Source of the DNA: Sutcliffiella horikoshii
Lineage (GTDB): Bacteria > Bacillota > Bacilli > Bacillales > Bacillaceae_I
NCBI RefSeq assembly: GCF_008180725.1
Contig: NZ_VTEV01000012.1
Span: forward strand, 1-64,000
Reading direction: 5' to 3'
Length of the DNA: 64,000 bases
Shown: piece after piece, positions 55,896 to 64,000 of the stretch
How positions within the stretch are numbered: the first letter of the stretch is position 1
Layout of the letters: every line of letters begins with the position of its first letter
Position numbers and translations under genes: made by a program
Notes under the pieces: generated by a model
Seen by the model: the letters and a program-made list of their open reading frames with translations, nothing else
Databases searched by the model: none
What the model was told of the DNA's origin: nothing

Positions 55896-56029
55896 TTTAC
55901 TCCCCCATTTGTCGAACCTGTTTGCCTTTCTATTTTAACACGGAACGAAAACGATTACATTTCTATGTCTATACTAATTTACCTGACTGAATGGTTCCCC
56001 TAAGGCTCGCAGTTCGGGGCCGAAACGGA

Positions 56030-56082
56030 ATCGGGCGATTTTTCAGATTTACGGGCGATAATCTCGATTTACGGTCGATTCG
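56030..56082. repeat. 20-bp tandem repeat, three units
   Basis: CGGGCGAT or CGGTCGAT recurs at 56,032, 56,052 and 56,072 with GATTTA before it. It sits between rex and ydiF, where B. subtilis has moaC. Confidence 0.6.
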
Positions 56083-56180
56083 GCCAAAACCAGCCCCTCC
56101 CTCAAAACCAGATACCCAAAATCTTGATGTATACCCCAAAGAAAGATACACTTAATCTAGAATTACTCGAGGTGAAGATG

Positions 56181-58115
56181 ATGATTATTTTACAAGTGAA
56201 TCAGTTGACCAAATACTTTGGCGCTGACCTTATTTTATCGAATATAAAACTAGAAGTACAATCCAAAGATAGAATTGCCCTTGTCGGACGCAACGGGGCA
56301 GGGAAATCTACTCTATTAAAAATCATATCCAATCAGCTATCCTTTGATTCAGGAGACCTGATTAAACCTAAAGGCGTGTCGATCGGCTATCTTGCCCAGG
56401 ACACGGGGTTGCAGACTGAGCGCTCGATCTGGGACGAGATGCTGACCGTATTCACCGGCCTGCGCGAACTGGAAACACAGATGCGCACACTCGAAGCGAA
56501 AATGGGAGATCCCGCTTATTTTGAAGACGAGACGCAATATGCTCGCATCCTCAAAGAATACGACGAGGTCCAAGAAGCCTTCAAGCAAAAAGGCGGCTTT
56601 CAATATGAAGCAGATATTCGCTCCGTCTTGCACGGCCTGCGTTTTTCAGAATATGATTACCAAACTCCAATTGAAACACTCAGTGGCGGACAACGGACCC
56701 GCTTGGCCTTAGCGAAACTGCTTTTGACCAAGCCAGACCTGCTCATTCTCGATGAGCCGACCAACCACTTGGACATTGACACCCTTTCCTGGCTGGAGAA
56801 CTACCTCCAAGGTTACCCTGGTGCCCTGCTGATTGTTTCCCATGACCGCTATTTCTTGGACAAGGTGGTTAACATTGTTTACGAGATTTCGCGTAAACAG
56901 TCCGCTAAATTCATCGGGAACTACAGCAAGTATTTAGAGCAAAAAGCAGAACAGTATGAACGCGACATGAAGATGTTCGAAAAGCAACAGGACGAGATTG
57001 CCAAGCTGCAAGATTTTGTGGCAAAGAACTTGGCCCGTGCCTCTACTACTAAACGTGCGCAAAGCCGTCGCAAACAGCTTGAGAAGATGGAAGTGATGGA
57101 CCGGCCAAAAGGTGACGAAAAATCTGCCTCCATCATGTTTGATATTGACCGCCAAAGTGGAAATGATGTTCTTAAAGCAAGAGATCTAGCCGTTTCCTAC
57201 GATACGAATCCGGTCTTCCGTCAAGTGGACTTTTCGATGAGCCGCGGCGACAGTGTTGCACTTGTCGGGCCAAACGGGATCGGGAAGTCTACCTTATTAA
57301 AGACGCTTGTCGGAAAATTAAAGCCGCTGGAAGGTACGTTTTCCTTTGGCGCTAATGTGTCGATCAGCTATTACGACCAGCAGCAGGCAGACCTTACCTC
57401 CAACAAAAGCGTTCTAGCGGAGCTGTGGGATGAATATCCTCAGAAAATGGAGAAAGAGATCCGGACCGTTCTAGGAAACTTTCTATTTTCCGGGGATGAT
57501 GTGCTGAAGCCTGTATCCACCTTGAGTGGTGGCGAAAAAGCACGTCTTGCCCTTTCCAAGCTGATGATGGAGCGCTCAAACGTGCTAATTCTCGATGAGC
57601 CTACCAACCACTTGGACCTAGACAGCAAGGAAATCCTTGAGAATGCCTTGATTGATTATCCTGGCACCATCCTTTTCGTCTCCCATGACCGTTATTTTAT
57701 CAACCGCTTGGCGACGAAGGTTTATGAATTGAGTACGGACGGCGCAACAGAGTACTTGGGCGACTATGACTATTATGTAGAGAAAAAAGAAGAGGCGTTG
57801 GAACTGGAGCGATTGGAAGCGGAAACTGCTACTTCTAAAAAGGTCACTTCAGCCGCAGTTAATGATGCCCCTGAGAAAATGAGCTACGAACAGGAAAAAG
57901 AAGCAAAGCGCCTCGAACGCCAGCGCAAACGCCGTGTCGAAGAGATCGAAAAAGAGATGGAAGAGCTCGAACAGAAAATCGAGCATAACGAAAGCGAGCT
58001 TTGTTTGCCTGAAGTCTATCAGGATCATGAAAAAGTGCTGGAGCTGAACACAGCGAACGAAGCGTTTCAGGAAAGGCTTCTTGAATTGATGGAGGAATGG
58101 GAAGAGCTCGTGTAA
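56181..58115 (+). CDS. ydiF: ABC-F family ATPase YdiF
   Basis: A 644-residue translation-associated ATPase with two ABC domains and no membrane part. Domain 1 has GRNGAGKST (near 36), LSGGQRTRLALAKLLL and LLILDEPTNHLDI. Domain 2 has GPNGIGKST (near 360), LSGGEKARLALSKLMM and VLILDEPTNHLDL. The interdomain linker (FEKQQDEIAKLQDFVAKNLA...TKRAQSRRKQLEK) is the P-site tRNA motif. A C-terminal coiled coil of about 80 residues ends the protein. ABC-F proteins act on stalled or starting ribosomes; the exact role of YdiF is not certain. The ATG at 56,181 lies 6 nt after GAGGTG; the longer frame is unsupported. Confidence 0.95.
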   Translation: MIILQVNQLTKYFGADLILSNIKLEVQSKDRIALVGRNGAGKSTLLKIISNQLSFDSGDLIKPKGVSIGYLAQDTGLQTERSIWDEMLTVFTGLRELETQMRTLEAKMGDPAYFEDETQYARILKEYDEVQEAFKQKGGFQYEADIRSVLHGLRFSEYDYQTPIETLSGGQRTRLALAKLLLTKPDLLILDEPTNHLDIDTLSWLENYLQGYPGALLIVSHDRYFLDKVVNIVYEISRKQSAKFIGNYSKYLEQKAEQYERDMKMFEKQQDEIAKLQDFVAKNLARASTTKRAQSRRKQLEKMEVMDRPKGDEKSASIMFDIDRQSGNDVLKARDLAVSYDTNPVFRQVDFSMSRGDSVALVGPNGIGKSTLLKTLVGKLKPLEGTFSFGANVSISYYDQQQADLTSNKSVLAELWDEYPQKMEKEIRTVLGNFLFSGDDVLKPVSTLSGGEKARLALSKLMMERSNVLILDEPTNHLDLDSKEILENALIDYPGTILFVSHDRYFINRLATKVYELSTDGATEYLGDYDYYVEKKEEALELERLEAETATSKKVTSAAVNDAPEKMSYEQEKEAKRLERQRKRRVEEIEKEMEELEQKIEHNESELCLPEVYQDHEKVLELNTANEAFQERLLELMEEWEELV

Positions 58116-58133
58116 GTTGGTTAGGGGGATTAG

Positions 58134-58316
58134 ATGAATAGATTTTTTTCGATTGTTATATTGATGGTGATCATCACCAACACAATTAGATACTTTTACT
58201 ATATCTTTACCGGCCCGCTAGAGGCTTACTATTTTGTTATGCTCGCTATCAACCTTGCAGGGTTTGGGCTTGGGATATACTATTTATTTTTCCAAAAGAA
58301 AAAACAGCGCAACTAG
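58134..58316 (+). CDS. small membrane protein
   Basis: A 60-residue protein with two membrane segments (about 6-27 and 34-54) and a basic C-terminus QKKKQRN. It follows ydiF by 18 bp with AGGGGGATTAG before the ATG, so the two are probably cotranscribed. No family recognised. Confidence 0.75.
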   Translation: MNRFFSIVILMVIITNTIRYFYYIFTGPLEAYYFVMLAINLAGFGLGIYYLFFQKKKQRN

Positions 58317-58320
58317 CAAC

Positions 58321-58357
58321 AAAACCGCTCAGTCAAACCAGTGACTGGGCGGTTTTT
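58321..58357. terminator. bidirectional terminator
   Basis: AAAACCGCTCAGTCA (58,321-58,335) pairs with GTGACTGGGCGGTTTT, T-run after it on the plus strand and before it on the minus. It separates the ydiF unit from the converging ABC operon. Confidence 0.88.
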
Positions 58358-58364
58358 TATATTC

Positions 58365-59066
58365 TTATCTCGTCGCACTGGACAAAGTGGAAGCCTTCCT
58401 CAGCATTCCCCAATTGGGCAGGTAAGCGAATAGCGCTATAGCCAACAGCAGGACAAAGTTAAGGCCAATCTTCCATCCGTCCATATCCACCAAAACATTC
58501 AACAAGAAATCCCTTGTAGTGGGAAGGAGAAAAGCAATTGCAAGTAGGGCCAATGATCCAAATCCCCCAATTAAACCAAGGCGGTAAAAGATGGTTCCAA
58601 GCAAAAATCCAAGTGATAATAGAAGGAAACAGATAACCAGATCCACAAACAGCTGGTTATACCAGGTATTTGCCAAAGTCGTCATCTCTACCGTATGGTA
58701 AGTAAGGAAGCTCCCACTTGCTGCCATGCCTACAAACCCATCGAAAATGCTCTTAACGATTACATGTATGGTGGAAAATATCACTGCCACGACCGTGCAA
58801 TAGATTAAGACACTTAGCAAGTATTGATTTCTTGTCGCGCCAAACTTTATGCAATAAGGGAAGGTCTCCTTTGTTGTTAAAAATCCCGTGATGCCACAGA
58901 AAATATAGATGGCCATGCTTGTGGAAACAACCATCTTCGTGTCAAAGGATAGGACAATAACAAACATGGCTGTCAAACTGAGCAAAAGAATCGACCAAAA
59001 TACCATAAACGAAAACCGCATATCCACAGCCAAGTAATAGAGTACTGCCTTCATATCCTTAAGCAT
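58365..59066 (-). CDS. ABC-2 type transporter permease
   Basis: A 233-residue membrane protein with six segments and little else, the usual shape of the small permeases paired with YtrA-type regulators. The ATG overlaps the ATPase gene by 8 bp. It ends near the bidirectional terminator at 58,321. The transported compound is unknown; relatives in Bacillus respond to cell-wall antibiotics. Confidence 0.87.
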   Translation of the reverse strand: MLKDMKAVLYYLAVDMRFSFMVFWSILLLSLTAMFVIVLSFDTKMVVSTSMAIYIFCGITGFLTTKETFPYCIKFGATRNQYLLSVLIYCTVVAVIFSTIHVIVKSIFDGFVGMAASGSFLTYHTVEMTTLANTWYNQLFVDLVICFLLLSLGFLLGTIFYRLGLIGGFGSLALLAIAFLLPTTRDFLLNVLVDMDGWKIGLNFVLLLAIALFAYLPNWGMLRKASTLSSATR

Positions 59067-59940
59067 ATTGCTTTCCTCCCTTTAACTCTTCTTCTGTCAT
59101 ATATACCATCAGTTGCTGAATTGAGCTCCGGTCAGCATCCAAGTTGTGCACGGCCGCTTCTTCCACCGTCAGCCCTTCACCATATAAAGTTGCTGTCTTC
59201 CTGCCTGCCAAAACGGACTCATGCAACACACGCTTGCCTTGTGCAAACTCATCCACCACTTCTTTTTTCCCTGACACGGTGATGCTTGAATCAAGAAGCT
59301 CTTCTGTGGATTTGTGGAAAACCAGCTGCCCACTTCTCATCAAGACCACTTCTTCAAACAAGTTACTCACCTCATCAATCAGATGTGTGGATAAGATGAT
59401 GGTTCTCGGAAACTCTTCATATTCTTCTAAGAGCACTTCATAAAATTTAAATCTGGCGGCTGCGTCGAGTCCGATATACGGTTCATCGAGGATGGTGATT
59501 TTCGCTCTGCTCGCCAGGCCGATGATGATACCAAGGGAGGATTCCATCCCTTTTGATAAGCCTTTTGTTTTGAGGGTCGGACTTAGATTGAAGGTTCCGA
59601 GCAGTGCATTTGCCGTATCCCATGACCAGTTTGGGTAAAAAAGCGAAGCCACTTTTAAAATATCTCTGATTTTAAGACGTTTAATGAAGTTGTTGCTTTC
59701 ATTTACAAGGCAGATATCTTTAGTGATTTGTCTGTTGTTAAATGGGGTTTCGCCGTTAATAAGGATTTCTCCTGATGAAGGTAGCGCATGACCGGCTAGC
59801 ATTTGCATTAGTGTCGTTTTACCCGCACCGTTTCGTCCGAGCAAACCGTATATTTTGTTTTCCTCAAGCATTATTGACAGGCTATCCACAGCTTTTTTGT
59901 TTCCGTAGACCTTGGATACATTCTTTAGCTCTATTTTCAT
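59059..59940 (-). CDS. ABC transporter ATP-binding protein
   Basis: A 293-residue ATPase. Walker A is GLLGRNGAGKTTLMQ, the signature is LSKGMESSLGIIIGLAS (with SKG in place of SGG), Walker B is ITILDEPYIGLDAAARF, and the H-loop is ILSTHLIDE. The DEPYIGLD form and the C-terminal extension (about 70 residues) are typical of the YtrB-like group. Its ATG overlaps the regulator gene by 4 bp, and the permease gene overlaps it in turn, so the three are translationally coupled. Confidence 0.93.
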   Translation of the reverse strand: MKIELKNVSKVYGNKKAVDSLSIMLEENKIYGLLGRNGAGKTTLMQMLAGHALPSSGEILINGETPFNNRQITKDICLVNESNNFIKRLKIRDILKVASLFYPNWSWDTANALLGTFNLSPTLKTKGLSKGMESSLGIIIGLASRAKITILDEPYIGLDAAARFKFYEVLLEEYEEFPRTIILSTHLIDEVSNLFEEVVLMRSGQLVFHKSTEELLDSSITVSGKKEVVDEFAQGKRVLHESVLAGRKTATLYGEGLTVEEAAVHNLDADRSSIQQLMVYMTEEELKGGKQYA

Positions 59941-60305
59941 TGCTCTTCCCCCTCGCTGATCAATGTCGCTAATTCCTCTTCCGTAATGCCAAGCTTACTT
60001 GCTTCCTTTTTTAGTGGAACGATGTAATCTTTAAAAAATGCCGCTTTTCTTTTCGTCAGGATGATTCGCTTTGCTCCCTCTGCCACAAACATTCCTACTC
60101 CCCTTTTCTTAAATAAGATTTCCTGATCGACCAACTGATTGATTCCCTTCGCTGCGGTTGCTGGGTTGATCTGATAATATTTCGCAAATTCGTTCGTAGA
60201 CGGCACCCGCTCTCCCTCCTGCATGCTGCCTTCTAAGATGCCGCTCTCGATCAGTTCGGCCACCTGCTGGAAAATGGGGATGTCACTCTTAAGGTTGATT
60301 TCCAT
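59937..60305 (-). CDS. GntR-family regulator, YtrA type
   Basis: A 122-residue repressor: an N-terminal winged helix (PIFQQVAELIESGILEGSMQEGERVPSTNEFAKYYQINPATAAKGINQLVDQ) and a short C-terminal helical dimerisation tail, the YtrA subgroup. It is the first gene of a three-gene operon and very likely represses it: a perfect palindrome TTAGTTA-TG-TAACTAA lies directly downstream of the operon promoter. AGGTGA precedes the ATG. Confidence 0.93.
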   Translation of the reverse strand: MEINLKSDIPIFQQVAELIESGILEGSMQEGERVPSTNEFAKYYQINPATAAKGINQLVDQEILFKKRGVGMFVAEGAKRIILTKRKAAFFKDYIVPLKKEASKLGITEEELATLISEGEEQ

Positions 60306-60363
60306 GTTTTTGATTCACCTACTTTGGATTGACTGGTGTTTAGTTGTTATGTTATTTGGTTCA

Positions 60364-60407
60364 TTAGTTATGTAACTAACTATATAAGTTAGAGGAGGAG
60401 AAGTCAA
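60364..60407 (-). promoter_or_regulatory. promoter and operator of the YtrA-type operon
   Basis: On the minus strand TTGACT (60,402-60,407), 17 bp, TATAGT (60,379-60,384). The 16-bp palindrome TTAGTTATGTAACTAA (60,364-60,379) directly follows the -10, overlapping its last base, an ideal repressor site. Confidence 0.88.
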
Positions 60408-60461
60408 TAGGGTTATTAGCAATTTTTACAAATTTTTACGAGGGGGATTTGTATTGCTTGC

Positions 60462-60592
60462 CCGATCTGTTACCGAAATTGATGAAGCAGAGACGCTTTG
60501 GTCACATAGAAGCCTCCTCTGTTACCTATCTTGGCTGAGCGATGATACTTTGGTCACTGAGATAGCCTCTCTGTTACCTATTTAGATCAGTT
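60462..60592. repeat. 52-bp tandem array D (about 2.5 units)
   Basis: GTTACC occurs at 60,469, 60,521 and 60,573, and TTTGGTCAC at 60,497 and 60,549: all 52 bp apart. The second unit forms GGTCACTGAGA-TAGCC-TCTCTGTTACC, an 11-bp stem with two mismatches around the GCCTCTCT core shared with the other arrays. Confidence 0.85.
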
Positions 60593-60649
60593 GCATTCGT
60601 TTCGGGCGTTGATAAACGTTAAACCAGCCACCCAATTAAAAGTCAGGTA

Positions 60650-61021
60650 ACTATGAAGAATTCTATTTGCCCGAAGCAGCGTGCTGAGTACCAAAATAGT
60701 CTTATAGAAGCCGTCTATACGACCGAAGCTCCCTGCAAAGCTACCCTTCAGTCTAATAGATCCCTTCTATACGACCGAAGCACCAGCAAAAGCTACTCTA
60801 AAGTCTAATAGAGCCCTTCTATACAACCGAAGCACCAGCAAAAGCTACTCTAAAGTCTAATAGGGCCCTTCTATACGACCGAAGCCTTCCACAAAGCTCC
60901 CCTTTAGTCTAATAGAACCTCTCTATACGACCGAAGCCGCTCACCAAGCTTCCCTTCAGTCCAATAGAACCCCTCTATACGACCGAAGCACTTCACCAAG
61001 CTCCCCTTCTGTCCAATAGAC
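60650..61021. repeat. 52-bp tandem array C (7 units)
   Basis: ACCGAAG recurs at 60,670 (as CCCGAAG), 60,722, 60,774, 60,826, 60,878, 60,930 and 60,982, exactly every 52 bp. Each unit has GTCTAATAGA and TCTATACGAC, which pair (8 of 10) around a loop such as ACCTC, giving AACCTCTCT in the best-preserved unit. No spacers separate the units, so it is not a CRISPR array. Confidence 0.95.
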
Positions 61022-61131
61022 TTCTCCACACCCACCCCAAGCCAAAGTTACCAACACACCCTCCCACCCCCTAACCGCAAATTTTGTCGAACAAAAAAGG
61101 TATCCTGCTGAAGCTTGTCGACTAGCACCAC

Positions 61132-61305
61132 TTACCCACAGCCTTATACACATATCCACCCTTGTTTTATAAGTTATCAAGATAAATATCCACACTATCC
61201 ACAAAAATACACAAAGTTATCCACATTTTTTATTCACATTTTGGAGGTTTATTTTAGTGAATATTTGGGTATCTATCCACATTTAATCCACAGGTGTGTG
61301 GATAA
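61132..61305. promoter_or_regulatory. DnaA-box cluster next to tsaD
   Basis: Perfect TTATNCACA boxes lie at 61,144 (TTATACACA), 61,217 (TTATCCACA), 61,230 (TTATTCACA) and, on the minus strand, 61,297-61,305. One-mismatch boxes lie at 61,132, 61,186, 61,195 and 61,273. In B. subtilis one of the DnaA-box clusters that limit replication initiation lies next to gcp (tsaD), so this appears to be the same site. Confidence 0.85.
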
Positions 61306-61365
61306 CACTTCAAACTCCCCCTAAAGCCGCTCCCCTCAACAAAGCAAGCGCCTCCAAAAGCAAAA

Positions 61366-61404
61366 GAAAAAGCCTCCCAACTGAACAACGTCAGTTAAAA
61401 GGCT
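61366..61404 (-). terminator. tsaD terminator
   Basis: On the minus strand AGCCTTTTAACTGA pairs with TTCAGTTGGGAGGCT, followed by TTTTTCTTTT. The 5' arm lies inside the last codons of tsaD. Confidence 0.82.
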
Positions 61405-62425
61405 CCTCAATATCCAAACCTGGATTCGCATTTAAATCCATTCCAGATCTCTTTCCTAAACGATACATCACACTACCCACTGTCGCAATCATCGCTGCGT
61501 TGTCCGTACACAAGGATAACGGTGGAATCACCAAGTTCTTCCCTTCCTTATCCACAGCTTCCTGCAATGCCGCGCGCAATCCTCTATTCGCAGCAACACC
61601 GCCTGCAAGCAACACTTGATTCACGCCGTATTCTTTCATCGCCCGTATCGTTTTTCCAACGAGTACTTCAATCACGCTCTCCTGGAAGCTTGCCGCAAGG
61701 TCCTCCGCCGCAATTTCTTCCCCTTTTTGCTTGGCGTTGTGGAGGGTGTTGATAACTGCTGACTTCAATCCTGAAAAGCTGAAATCATAGGAGTCTTCCT
61801 CAAGCCATGCTCTTGGCAGCTTAATAGAAGGCGTCCCTTCCCCAGCCATACGGTCAATATGCGGGCCACCCGGATAAGGCAATTGAAGGGTACGCGCCAC
61901 CTTGTCGTAGGCTTCTCCTACGGCATCATCACGGGTTTCCCCAATTACTTCAAAGGAACCGTGCTCTTTCATGTAGACAAGCTCTGTGTGTCCACCCGAC
62001 ACGACGAGTGCCAGCAACGGGAAGTCTAGGTCCGCCACCAGCTGATTGGCATAGATATGACCTGCAATATGGTGGACGCCGACGAGTGGTTTTTGATGAG
62101 CGAATGCCAGCGCCTTAGCCGCGTTCACACCAATCAACAGTGCACCAACAAGTCCCGGTCCTTCTGTCACAGCAATGGCATCAATGTCTGCCATGGTCAA
62201 GCCGCCCTGCTCTAACGCTTCCTCTAATACCACCGTCATTTGCTCTACATGATGACGAGAAGCGATTTCTGGTACCACTCCGCCAAAACGCTGGTGACTT
62301 TCAATTTGAGAAGAGACAATGTTCGAAACAATCTCTTTTCCATTCTTAATAATCGCCACCGCCGTCTCATCACAACTCGTTTCAATTCCTAATATTAGTT
62401 CGTCTTTTGCTTCAGTTAATTTCAT
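61391..62425 (-). CDS. tsaD: tRNA N6-threonylcarbamoyladenosine transferase TsaD
   Basis: Transfers threonylcarbamoyl to A37 of ANN-reading tRNAs, working with TsaB and TsaE; essential in most bacteria. The 344-residue protein has the ASKHA start [16 protein letters not shown], the metal motif [13 protein letters not shown] (HxxxH), [29 protein letters not shown] and [15 protein letters not shown] chose the ATG at 62,425, which overlaps the rimI stop (ATGA); a GTG four codons earlier is less likely. It is the last gene of the tsaE-tsaB-rimI-tsaD operon. Confidence 0.97.
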   Translation of the reverse strand: MKLTEAKDELILGIETSCDETAVAIIKNGKEIVSNIVSSQIESHQRFGGVVPEIASRHHVEQMTVVLEEALEQGGLTMADIDAIAVTEGPGLVGALLIGVNAAKALAFAHQKPLVGVHHIAGHIYANQLVADLDFPLLALVVSGGHTELVYMKEHGSFEVIGETRDDAVGEAYDKVARTLQLPYPGGPHIDRMAGEGTPSIKLPRAWLEEDSYDFSFSGLKSAVINTLHNAKQKGEEIAAEDLAASFQESVIEVLVGKTIRAMKEYGVNQVLLAGGVAANRGLRAALQEAVDKEGKNLVIPPLSLCTDNAAMIATVGSVMYRLGKRSGMDLNANPGLDIEEPFN

Positions 62426-62871
62426 ATATTCACCCACATCACTAGTGCATCTTCATTGTTATCCACATAGTATTTTTTCCGGATTCCACCGTTCTGGAAG
62501 CCGTGTTTTCGATAGAGCCCTTGTGCCACTAAATTCGATACCCTAACTTCAAGCGAAACAGTGGTTGCTCCGACCATTTTACAATATTCCATCGCTTTGC
62601 CTAACAAAAGATCCCCAAGTTTCCGGCCCCGACAAGCAGGATCCACTGCAATATTGGTAATCTGCGCTTCTCCCATTACAATCCAAATCCCGCAATAGCC
62701 GATTACCCGGTCATCTTCTTTCATCACTAGGTAATGGGCATATGGATTGTTGGTCAACTCATAATAAAAGGCATCCTTTGTCCAAGGTGTGGCAAACGAC
62801 TTCAGCTCCACACGATGCACCCCTTCAATATCGTAAACCGTCATTTTTGAAATTCCTACCAATGAATTCAT
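62422..62871 (-). CDS. rimI: ribosomal protein S18 N-acetyltransferase RimI
   Basis: A 149-residue GNAT enzyme that acetylates the N-terminus of ribosomal protein bS18. Motif A is [27 protein letters not shown], with the Q/RxxGxG-like turn, followed by [22 protein letters not shown] and the RimI-type ending [13 protein letters not shown]. The ATG at 62,871 lies 5 nt after AGGTGA; the tsaB stop (TAG) immediately precedes that site. It overlaps tsaD by 4 bp. RimI and TsaBD genes are linked in most Bacillaceae. Confidence 0.94.
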   Translation of the reverse strand: MNSLVGISKMTVYDIEGVHRVELKSFATPWTKDAFYYELTNNPYAHYLVMKEDDRVIGYCGIWIVMGEAQITNIAVDPACRGRKLGDLLLGKAMEYCKMVGATTVSLEVRVSNLVAQGLYRKHGFQNGGIRKKYYVDNNEDALVMWVNI

Positions 62872-62880
62872 TCCGCTCAC

Positions 62881-63576
62881 CTATTTTTCTTTACTTTCCA
62901 GCCATTTCGCCTCTGCTTCTGCAAGTCTCGTATAATTCGGCACGAAGGAATGAGCATCCTCGGCCTCTCTTTTCAACCCAAGAAAAGCCAGCTCGCTTGG
63001 GCTTGGGTTATTTTCACTGACCTGTGCAAAATGTGCCAGTTCCCCAAGGTACTCTATGACGGTTTCCTTATGGAGGTGCACATCATTTCCGATAAACAAC
63101 ACCGGCTCCTGCCTGTCTTTTAGCGCCTGCAACCAGTCTGTCATCAAAATGTTCACGTCCTCAATCTCTGTCACGAGATCGTCCTCTTGAAAGCGATATA
63201 GCCCTGTATACACCTGACCGCGTCTCGCATCCTGCAAAGCACAGATGCTTCCGTCAAAATATCGGCCGTTAGCCGCCACAAGCTCTAGACTTGAAACCCC
63301 AACAAGCGGAATGTTCAACGACCACGCCAACGTTTTCGCAAGTGTCACACCAATCCTTACTCCCGTATAAGAACCAGGTCCTTTTCCGACCACAATTCGC
63401 GTAAGGTCACTTGGCGCGACATCGCAGTCCTGCATCAGTTTTTCCACTGCTGGCATCGCTCGCAACGAATGATTCTTTTTCACATTTGTCACCAGTTCCC
63501 CGATCACTTTATTTTCATCAACTATAGCTACGCCCAACACATAAGTCGACGTATCAATCGCTAGCACTTTGGTCAT
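62881..63576 (-). CDS. tsaB: tRNA threonylcarbamoyladenosine biosynthesis protein TsaB
   Basis: A 231-residue ASKHA-fold partner and activator of TsaD. Evidence: VLAIDTSTYVLGVAIVDE at the start, IVVGKGPGSYTGVRIGVTLAKTLAWSLNIPLVGVSSLE, the family hallmark, and a variable C-terminal half. The metal-binding HxxxH of TsaD is missing, as expected for TsaB. It overlaps tsaE by 4 bp. Confidence 0.95.
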   Translation of the reverse strand: MTKVLAIDTSTYVLGVAIVDENKVIGELVTNVKKNHSLRAMPAVEKLMQDCDVAPSDLTRIVVGKGPGSYTGVRIGVTLAKTLAWSLNIPLVGVSSLELVAANGRYFDGSICALQDARRGQVYTGLYRFQEDDLVTEIEDVNILMTDWLQALKDRQEPVLFIGNDVHLHKETVIEYLGELAHFAQVSENNPSPSELAFLGLKREAEDAHSFVPNYTRLAEAEAKWLESKEK

Positions 63577-64000
63577 TCCATTAACTCCTTACATATAGCT
63601 TCATATCTTTCCCCTTTTGGTGTGAGAACAATCTTACGCTCATCATCGCCATGGTGATAGATATAGATTTCCAACCGTTCACTTGGTAAAAACTCTTCAA
63701 TCAGATGGGCCCACTCCACCACGGTGACACCTTCACCTTCAAAATAATCATCAAACCCCAAGTCCTCTTCACTGTCAGCCAAGCGGTACACATCCATATG
63801 ATAAAGTGGAAGGCGGCCCTGATACTCTTTAATGATGGTAAAGGTCGGACTGTTCACGTTCCTTTTAATCTTCATTCCTTTTGCCAAGCCTTTTGTAAAA
63901 GTCGTCTTCCCGGCGCCGAGATCCCCTTCTAACAACAGAACCTCCCCGCCTTCCATCAACTTGCCAAGGGCCTCGGACTTTGCCATCGTTTCCTCAGCTG
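63573..64000 (-). CDS. tsaE: tRNA threonylcarbamoyladenosine biosynthesis ATPase TsaE, 5' end outside
   Basis: P-loop ATPase that resets the TsaBD complex. Walker A is GDLGAGKTTFTKGLA and the Walker B region is YHMDVYRLAD; VNSPTFTIIKEY and VEWAHLIEEFLP are family marks. An in-frame ATG at 63,986 exists, but the frame stays open to the window edge and the codons there (AEET) match the region before the P-loop in other TsaE proteins. I therefore read the start as lying beyond 64,000; roughly 15-20 residues are missing. Confidence 0.93.
   Translation of the reverse strand, partial: AEETMAKSEALGKLMEGGEVLLLEGDLGAGKTTFTKGLAKGMKIKRNVNSPTFTIIKEYQGRLPLYHMDVYRLADSEEDLGFDDYFEGEGVTVVEWAHLIEEFLPSERLEIYIYHHGDDERKIVLTPKGERYEAICKELME

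Noticed and set aside
60956-61204. 82-residue minus-strand frame at the edge of array C
   Set aside because: It runs over the last 52-bp unit and the DnaA boxes and has no start signal.

Overview
The window looks like a Bacillaceae chromosome (Bacillus or a close relative such as Sutcliffiella). The gene content and much of the order match Bacillus subtilis: tsaE-tsaB-rimI-tsaD, ydiF-rex-tatA-tatC-ydiK-ydiL-groES-groEL and yeaC-yeaD-yebA-guaA-pbuG. AGGAGG-type ribosome binding sites, sigma-A type promoters and a CIRCE operator before groES agree with this. The genus is an inference; no tree could be run.

Layout. 1-432: 5' end of a 16S rRNA gene reading leftwards, with boxA and two tandem promoters. 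0.6-8.8 kb, leftwards: MoxR ATPase, DUF58 protein, transglutaminase, guaA and pbuG; guaA and pbuG each have a guanine riboswitch. 9.1-10.4 kb, rightwards: an MpsC/DUF2294 protein and an RsbT-like kinase. 10.5-16.5 kb, leftwards: a VOC protein, a small membrane protein, and a two-component system with its ABC transporter. 16.6-25 kb: a stand-alone RSH-type HD hydrolase and a giant wall-anchored phosphoesterase (LPNTA sorting motif), with 52-bp repeat arrays to each side. 25-27.8 kb: a GAF-STAS gene broken by one TGA, a DUF1540 gene, and guaC behind a third guanine riboswitch. 27.9-34 kb: an acetyltransferase, CorA, a small protein, and a secreted subtilase with a dockerin-like end.

34-44 kb is AT-rich accessory DNA with duplicated DUF2642 genes, repeat-bracketed secreted proteins, a CPT-like kinase, a YgjP-like metallopeptidase, an AbiTii-like protein and unknowns. 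44,156-49,957 is an integrated element. A 17-bp direct repeat duplicates the 3' end of groEL. Inside lie a PHP-SMC ATPase of the TrlF/Ppl defence type, an unknown partner, a probable papain-fold protein and an integrase remnant. From 49.9 kb the core resumes: groEL, groES (CIRCE), ydiL, ydiK, tatC, tatA, rex, ydiF, a YtrA-type GntR/ABC operon, two more 52-bp arrays, a DnaA-box cluster, then tsaD, rimI, tsaB and a partial tsaE.

The strongest signals for follow-up are: (1) four tandem arrays, all with a 52-bp period and a shared CCTCTCT-centred hairpin although most of their sequence differs; (2) the defence-type element at groEL; (3) a guanine-type riboswitch before GMP reductase whose layout predicts an ON switch; (4) an in-frame TGA at a probable Cys codon followed by a SECIS-like hairpin; (5) several short dispersed repeat families, one of which sits inside the guaA leader and between groES and groEL.
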